The notes beneath the pieces were generated by a model, which had not been told where the DNA came from, did no database searches, and saw only the letters and a list, made by a program, of their open reading frames with translations. Positions 5,586 through 8,730 of a stretch of 8,730 nucleotides of DNA are shown here, in pieces (positions within the stretch are counted from its first letter, which is position 1; every line of letters starts with the position of its first letter). Source of the DNA: Clostridiales bacterium (lineage in GTDB: Bacteria; Bacillota; Clostridia; Lachnospirales; WRAX01). Position numbers and translations under genes: made by a program. Location of the stretch: positions 1-8,730 of the forward strand of contig JAISVU010000003.1 of the NCBI GenBank assembly GCA_031271375.1, given 5' to 3'.

Positions 5586-6295
5586 ATGGTAAGCGGGTGT
5601 GAGATATTCAACTCGAGAGCTTTTTGAAGCTGATCGTCCGTGTCCGTATTGTTCCGGCGGTCAACGCGCACCTTATAATCCGGCGTAAGCCCGGCGCCGC
5701 TTATATCGGCCCCATTCCGGGTCAGAAAATACCCGACGGTTGATTTGCCGTTTTCACCATTATCGGTTGGCGTTACCCGCTGGACACTGTTTTTGCCGAA
5801 AGTCTGAGTGCCAATTAACACCCCGCAGCCGGATTCCTGTATAACCGATGCCAAAAGCTCCGCCGAGCTTGCCGTAAAGGCGTTGACCAGCACCGCGACA
5901 TTATAATCCGCTTCTGTTCCCGTGGCATGGTACTCAACAGGCTCCCGCCCTTCGATGTAAAGCGTACATATTATACCGTCTTTAATAAACAGCCTCGCGG
6001 TATCAACGGCCTCATCAAACAGCCCGCCTATGTTCCCGCGTAAATCAAGGATGATATTAGCAACGCCGTCGTCGTTAAGTTCTTGCAATATTTCCAAAGT
6101 CTGTTCGCAGACCCGCTCATGGAACGCGGGTATTGTAACGACGGCGATCTCATCATATAGCTTAAAGGAAACGTCCTGATATGTCACGTTCTCCGAGCAG
6201 TACACCACGCCAGGCCGAAACATGACGGCCAGGGAAAGGCATAGAAGCCAAACAGCACAGCCCTTCCCTGAAAAAAGTTTACCAAAGCCTCTCAT
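5582..6295 (-). CDS. Small exported S41-family (CtpA/Tsp-like) serine peptidase lacking a PDZ domain
   Basis: This 237-residue protein begins with a basic N-terminus and a hydrophobic stretch (about 13-33), consistent with a signal peptide ending near VVYCSE; Tyr before the Cys argues against a lipobox. The tail-specific protease core follows: NIILDLRGNIGGLFDEAV (80-97), VNAFTASSAELLASVIQ (137-153) and GTQTFGKNSVQ (162-172). S143 and K168 lie 25 residues apart, the spacing of the Ser-Lys dyad in E. coli Tsp (S430/K455). ADISGAGLTPDY matches the usual segment after the core. CtpA-type enzymes are mostly 350 residues or more with a PDZ domain between the cap and the core; here there is none. 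An AGGAGG lies 4 nt before the ATG at 6295, a short spacing. The terminator at 6337-6386 lies just upstream and no clear promoter fits in the 40-nt gap. Substrate is unknown; cleavage of an envelope protein is an inference. Confidence 0.88.
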   Translation of the reverse strand: MRGFGKLFSGKGCAVWLLCLSLAVMFRPGVVYCSENVTYQDVSFKLYDEIAVVTIPAFHERVCEQTLEILQELNDDGVANIILDLRGNIGGLFDEAVDTARLFIKDGIICTLYIEGREPVEYHATGTEADYNVAVLVNAFTASSAELLASVIQESGCGVLIGTQTFGKNSVQRVTPTDNGENGKSTVGYFLTRNGADISGAGLTPDYKVRVDRRNNTDTDDQLQKALELNISHPLTI

Positions 6296-6336
6296 ATATC
6301 CTCCTGATGATTATGGGTATACAACCCCCGTCCCCT

Positions 6337-6386
6337 AATAAAAAGAGCCGGGAATAACTACTTCTACAAGTAACTATCCCGGCTCT
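6337..6386 (-). terminator. Intrinsic terminator of the gap / zinc-ribbon unit
   Basis: On the minus strand AGAGCCGGGA (6377-6386) pairs perfectly with TCCCGGCTCT (6344-6353), and inner bases extend the stem (TACTT/AAGTA around a short loop). TTTTTATTA follows immediately. The plus strand also has a T-rich run beyond the stem, so the hairpin could work in both directions. Confidence 0.92.
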
Positions 6387-6417
6387 CGGTTCTTCTTTTT
6401 CTCGTTTCTTCTTTTTC
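6386..6417. repeat. Tandem 16-bp polypyrimidine repeat
   Basis: TCGGTTCTTCTTTTTC (6386-6401) is followed directly by TCGTTTCTTCTTTTTC (6402-6417), with one mismatch. CCGGCTCT flanks the pair on both sides (6379-6386 and 6417-6424), so the whole looks like a local duplication of the start of the terminator. It lies between the zinc-ribbon stop codon and the terminator stem. Confidence 0.7.
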
Positions 6418-6422
6418 CGGCT

Positions 6423-6593
6423 CTACGACGCCTTGTTCCTAATCTGCGCGTCGCAGACCTTACAGACCTTCATCTTTTTATCGCCCTCAGTGGCCTCCCA
6501 GAGGAGCTTTGCGCCGGTTCGGCCGCATCGTGGGCAGGTGCCGCGCCAGTTCTTGATGATATTTACGCTCTTGCCGCGTTTCGGTTTTGCCAT
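6423..6593 (-). CDS. 56-aa basic zinc-ribbon protein
   Basis: The protein has two CxxC knuckles, CPRC (20-23) and CKVC (44-47), 20 residues apart, which is the geometry of a four-Cys zinc ribbon. The N-terminus is strongly basic (MAKPKRGKSVNIIKNWRG), suggesting RNA or DNA contact. AAAGAGG lies 6 nt before the ATG at 6593. The gene begins 19 nt after the gap stop codon and ends in TAG, with a terminator behind it, so it is cotranscribed with gap. It resembles in size and style the small ribosome-associated zinc-ribbon proteins, but I do not recognise it as a specific ribosomal protein (L32, L33 or L36). Confidence 0.82.
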   Translation of the reverse strand: MAKPKRGKSVNIIKNWRGTCPRCGRTGAKLLWEATEGDKKMKVCKVCDAQIRNKAS

Positions 6594-6612
6594 GTTATAC
6601 CTCTTTCATCTA

Positions 6613-7623
6613 TTATTTATTATCAACGCCGGCCATGTAAACAGCTAGATCGACCAGTTTGCAGGAATAGCCCCACTCGTTATCGTACCAGGCCACCAGC
6701 TTAACGAAATTATCGTTCAGCGCGATACCGGCCTTCGCGTCAAAGACGCTGGTAAGGCTCTCGCCGATGAAGTCTGACGACACGACATCGTCTTCGGTAT
6801 ATCCCATTATCCCTTTAAGCTCGCCCTCGCAGGCGGCCTTTACCGCGTTCTTGATATCCTCGTAGGAAGCGGGCTTCTCTAAACGGCATGTCAGATCAAC
6901 GACGGAAACGTCTACGGTGGGAACACGGAAGCTCATACCGGTGAGCTTGCCCTTGAGCGACGGAATAACCTTAGTTACGGCCTTCGCCGCGCCGGTTGAC
7001 GAGGGGATAATATTGGCCGAAGCCGCCCTGCCGCCGCGCCAGTCCTTCTTCGAGAAGCCGTCAACAGTTGACTGGGTGTTCGTTGTGGCGTGTATTGTGC
7101 TCATAAGGCCTTCCGCCATGCCGAAGTTATCGTGAATGACCTTCGCCAGCGGGGCCAGGCAGTTTGTGGTGCACGAGGCGTTGGATACGACGTTCATATC
7201 GCTGGTGTATTCCTTGTTGTTTACGCCCATAACGAACATCTTTGTGTCGTCCTTTGCAGGCGCGGAGATGATTACCTTCTTTGCGCCGCCCTTTAAATGC
7301 TTGGAGGCGTCCTCGGTGGTAGTGAACACGCCCGAGCACTCCAGGATGTACTCCGCGCCGGCTTCGCTCCACGGAATCTCGGCGGGGTCTTTCTTCGCGA
7401 AGACCTTGATCGTCTTGCCGTTGATGACCAGATTGCCGTCCTGCACGCTGACATCGGCCTTGCACCTGCCGTGCACGGTGTCATACTTCAGCATGTACTC
7501 CATATAATCCACTTCGGTGAAGGGATCGTTTACCGCCACTACCTCAACGTCGTCCCTGCCCAGAACCGAGCGCAGCGAAAGGCGCCCTATGCGGCCGAAA
7601 CCATTTATGCCGACCTTAACCAT
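6613..7623 (-). CDS. gap: Glyceraldehyde-3-phosphate dehydrogenase (phosphorylating, NAD-type)
   Basis: This cytoplasmic glycolytic enzyme oxidises glyceraldehyde 3-phosphate to 1,3-bisphosphoglycerate. In 336-residue numbering: Rossmann motif GFGRIG (8-13), an acidic residue after the second strand (VNDPF, D33) consistent with NAD preference, active-site SNASCTTNC with C151, catalytic H178 in STIHATTNTQ, DWRGGRAA and WYDNEWGYS. HKDWRGG-like and FRVPTVDVSVVDL segments place it with the E. coli GapA type, not the cyanobacterial Gap2 type. Length is normal. The start at 7623 is chosen because GGGAGG lies 7 nt upstream and the protein then begins MVKVGINGFGRIGR. An in-frame ATG at 7638 would place that ribosome binding site inside the gene. 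The zinc-ribbon gene follows after 19 nt. Confidence 0.97.
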   Translation of the reverse strand: MVKVGINGFGRIGRLSLRSVLGRDDVEVVAVNDPFTEVDYMEYMLKYDTVHGRCKADVSVQDGNLVINGKTIKVFAKKDPAEIPWSEAGAEYILECSGVFTTTEDASKHLKGGAKKVIISAPAKDDTKMFVMGVNNKEYTSDMNVVSNASCTTNCLAPLAKVIHDNFGMAEGLMSTIHATTNTQSTVDGFSKKDWRGGRAASANIIPSSTGAAKAVTKVIPSLKGKLTGMSFRVPTVDVSVVDLTCRLEKPASYEDIKNAVKAACEGELKGIMGYTEDDVVSSDFIGESLTSVFDAKAGIALNDNFVKLVAWYDNEWGYSCKLVDLAVYMAGVDNK

Positions 7624-7656
7624 GACATTGCCTCCCATTTTTTATTTAACCAACCC

Positions 7657-7684
7657 ATTATAACATATAAAAATAAAATGTAAA
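7657..7684 (-). promoter_or_regulatory. gap promoter
   Basis: On the minus strand TTTACA (7679-7684) and TATAAT (7657-7662) are 16 nt apart. TG one base before the -10 gives an extended -10 (TGTTATAAT). The flanks are very AT-rich. Transcription would start near 7650, about 27 nt before the gap ATG. These are near-consensus elements, as expected for a highly expressed glycolytic gene. Confidence 0.75.
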
Positions 7685-7698
7685 TACAAAATTTTTTC

Positions 7699-7720
7699 AA
7701 TTAAACTTCAATCAAACTTC
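7699..7720. repeat. Tandem 11-bp repeat upstream of the gap promoter
   Basis: AATTAAACTTC (7699-7709) is followed directly by AATCAAACTTC (7710-7720). It lies 15 bp upstream of the gap -35 and next to the inferred IS end, so it could be an activator or repressor site or scar sequence from insertion. Nothing decides between these. Confidence 0.4.
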
Positions 7721-7746
7721 ATCCCCCGAGTTTGACACTTTAGAGG

Positions 7747-7792
7747 AAAACCTCCGGATAAACCTTATAAAATCAAGGTTATCCGGGGTTTT
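7747..7792. terminator. Long hairpin behind the transposase relic, possible bidirectional terminator
   Basis: Left arm 7747-7766 and right arm 7775-7792 pair along 18 bp with two single-base bulges (T7753 and one A of 7760-7762) around an 8-nt loop. Each strand ends its 3' arm in TTTT. It begins 28 nt after the transposase stop on the minus strand and lies upstream of the gap promoter, so it would shield gap from IS-derived transcription. Confidence 0.55.
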
Positions 7793-7819
7793 GGATTCGG
7801 AGAAAACAGCATAATGTTT

Positions 7820-8538
7820 TTATGTTTTTGAGTATCTAAAAATATTTTTCATGGACTTCGAAGTAATGATTTGGCTGTCCGTGCGGAAACCAAAAGCCGT
7901 GTGCAGCGAATCCGTAAAATCAGTACGTATATAGACATGGACATAACCCTCGCCGTAAACCTTGAAAAAGTTCATCTCACACAGTTGGACGGATAATTTG
8001 TGAGCAAGTGAACTGCCCCCTAAGCCTTTTTTCTAAAAGGCGGTATATGAGCAGGCTGATGAAGCAGGTGGTGAAATGCGCCATGATGCGGTCGTCGCGC
8101 TTCAGGTAAACGGGGTTCGTTTCCACGAGCTTCCGGGCGCGTTCGGCTTGCCCGTCCCGTATGTTCCGCTGATAGTCCCTATGCTTGATAGAATACGTAA
8201 CGATTAGCTTTTGTTCGAATCCGTCCTCGTTGACCCAGCGTTCTTTATAAAAGGTGGATTCCTTATGCGCCGCTTCGTCAACCGTCGTTATATCATAGGA
8301 GACATCGCTTCTGGGCAACCGCCAATCCTTAAAGTCCAAAACCCATTCCTTCAAATATTTCTTCAGTTTCTTAATGGACTGGGCAGTAATAAAAGCGCGT
8401 CCGCCAATATCGTTGTATTTCCGGTTGGCGGCGGAGGAAAGGCCCGCGTCGGTACAGACCACAAATTGGGAAAGCTCAAAATCGGCCAGGATTTTTTTCC
8501 TCCAGCGGCTTTAACGTAACCTGCTCAATCTCAAAAAG
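7820..8538 (-). pseudogene. Decayed IS1634-family transposase
   Basis: Reassembled across frames, the relic reads LFEIEQVTLKPLEEK, then ILADFELSQFVVCTDAGLSS..., NDIGGRAFITAQSIKKLKKYL, FYKERWVNEDGFEQKLIVTYS, VYLKRDDRIMAHFTTCFISLLIYRLLEK, and finally CEMNFFKVYGEGYVHVYIRTDFTDSL... to a TAA at 7820-7822. Damage: (1) the 5' part is missing at ~8538, at the dispersed repeat; (2) a run of seven A residues on the coding strand (8492-8498), where six would keep the frame; (3) an in-frame internal deletion near 8110-8117 that joins KLVETN to PVYLKRDD, removing about 100 residues by comparison with intact relatives as I remember them, including the region with the catalytic Glu (YREK-type motif); (4) a one-base shift near 7986-7998. 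The longest intact frame (7977-8462) has lost the DDE triad and cannot be active. Confidence 0.88.
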
Positions 8539-8539
8539 T

Positions 8540-8730
8540 AATATGGCTATCTAGACGGCTCATAATACCTAAACTAATTTTTATTTTCTCTCTGTGCCTC
8601 TGTGTGAGAAAAAACATCCGGCTTGCAGGGGAGTCCCGTGTACCGCTGTTTTTAGTCTCTTCCATGTATATTTTATTATTTCACACAGAGGCACAGAGAC
8701 ACGGAGGAAAAGAGGTTAGGAGAAGAACTT
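8540..8730 (+). repeat. Dispersed ~190-bp repeat with long inverted arms, copy 2
   Basis: This is the second copy, in the same orientation as 1642-1831, running to or past the window edge. It differs by scattered substitutions and small indels. It lacks about 8 bp in the left arm, which makes the inner stem a perfect 19-bp match (TCTCTGTGCCTCTGTGTGA and its complement), and it has a few extra bases near the right end. The central ~70 nt are well conserved. It directly abuts the truncated 5' end of the transposase relic. Confidence 0.85.

Larger units (their letters stand above)
7723..8539 (-). mobile_element. Remnant of an IS1634-like (IS4-superfamily) insertion sequence
   Basis: It contains the decayed transposase (7820-8538) and, beyond its stop, a long imperfect hairpin (7747-7792) and a segment CCCCGAGTTTGACACTTT (7724-7741) that I suspect is the terminal inverted repeat. 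The other end is missing: at 8540 the dispersed repeat begins where the first part of the transposase should be. The left boundary is an inference, since no partner repeat or target duplication remains. Confidence 0.5.

Noticed and set aside
6315..6327. GGGTATACAACCC symmetry upstream of the S41 peptidase as a CsoR site
   Set aside because: The half-sites are in the reverse order (GGGT...ACCC) to a CsoR operator, and no promoter fits beside it.
7127..7484. Other minus-strand frames inside gap
   Set aside because: They are Arg/Gly/Ser-rich out-of-frame readings of the GAPDH gene.
7624..7638. Alternative upstream ATG for gap at 7638
   Set aside because: It would translate the GGGAGG ribosome binding site of the better start at 7623 and add five residues foreign to the family.
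1642..8730. The two 190-bp copies as a CRISPR or as ends of one composite transposon
   Set aside because: There are only two copies, 6.9 kb apart, with no spacer periodicity. No transposase gene belongs to them, and the IS1634 relic is truncated by the repeat and does not share its ends.

Overview
The window looks like a stretch of a Bacillota (Clostridia-like) chromosome. The grounds are strong GGAGG-type ribosome binding sites, a csoR/copA/copZ copper module, small orphan ORFs and an IS1634-type transposase relic. GC content is moderate. No species can be named from this sequence. Every convincing gene lies on the minus strand, so gene order below reads from high to low coordinates.

Right part (about 6300-8730). 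At the right edge lies one copy of a ~190-bp hairpin-bearing dispersed repeat. It abuts a badly decayed IS1634-like transposase, which has lost its 5' end, carries two frameshifts and has a large internal deletion. A hairpin and a promoter (TTTACA-16-TATAAT) lead into gap, the glycolytic GAPDH. A 56-aa zinc-ribbon protein follows 19 nt behind gap, and a strong intrinsic terminator closes this two-gene unit.

Middle part (about 1870-6300). A small exported S41-type serine peptidase without a PDZ domain overlaps (ATGA) a 53-aa ORF of unknown function. Next comes the copper module. csoR has its own promoter and is followed by an 18-bp stem hairpin. Then comes a copA promoter whose -35/-10 spacer contains an inverted repeat (TATACC-N7-GGTATA) of the CsoR-operator type. 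It drives copA (HMA-ATPase-HMA architecture) and copZ, and an excellent terminator ends the unit. In the expected model Cu(I) releases CsoR, CopA exports Cu(I), and CopZ plus the two HMA domains of CopA handle intracellular copper.

Left part (1-1870). The second copy of the dispersed repeat lies just beyond the cop terminator. Then comes an FCD-type GntR regulator interrupted by one in-frame TAG and probably shortened at its N-terminus. A cluster of GC-rich REP-like hairpins follows, then a short remnant that looks like the first ~20 codons of an amidohydrolase with its ribosome binding site intact. Last is a class I/II (MocR/LysN-type) aminotransferase with its own promoter, cut by the left window edge. 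The regulator, amidohydrolase stub and aminotransferase look like a decayed catabolic locus.

The least explained items are the two same-orientation copies of the 190-bp repeat, each at the 5' edge of a damaged gene; the csoR-copA hairpin that repeats the operator half-sites; the 53-aa coupled ORF; and the zinc-ribbon partner of gap. I see no tRNA, rRNA or CRISPR array.
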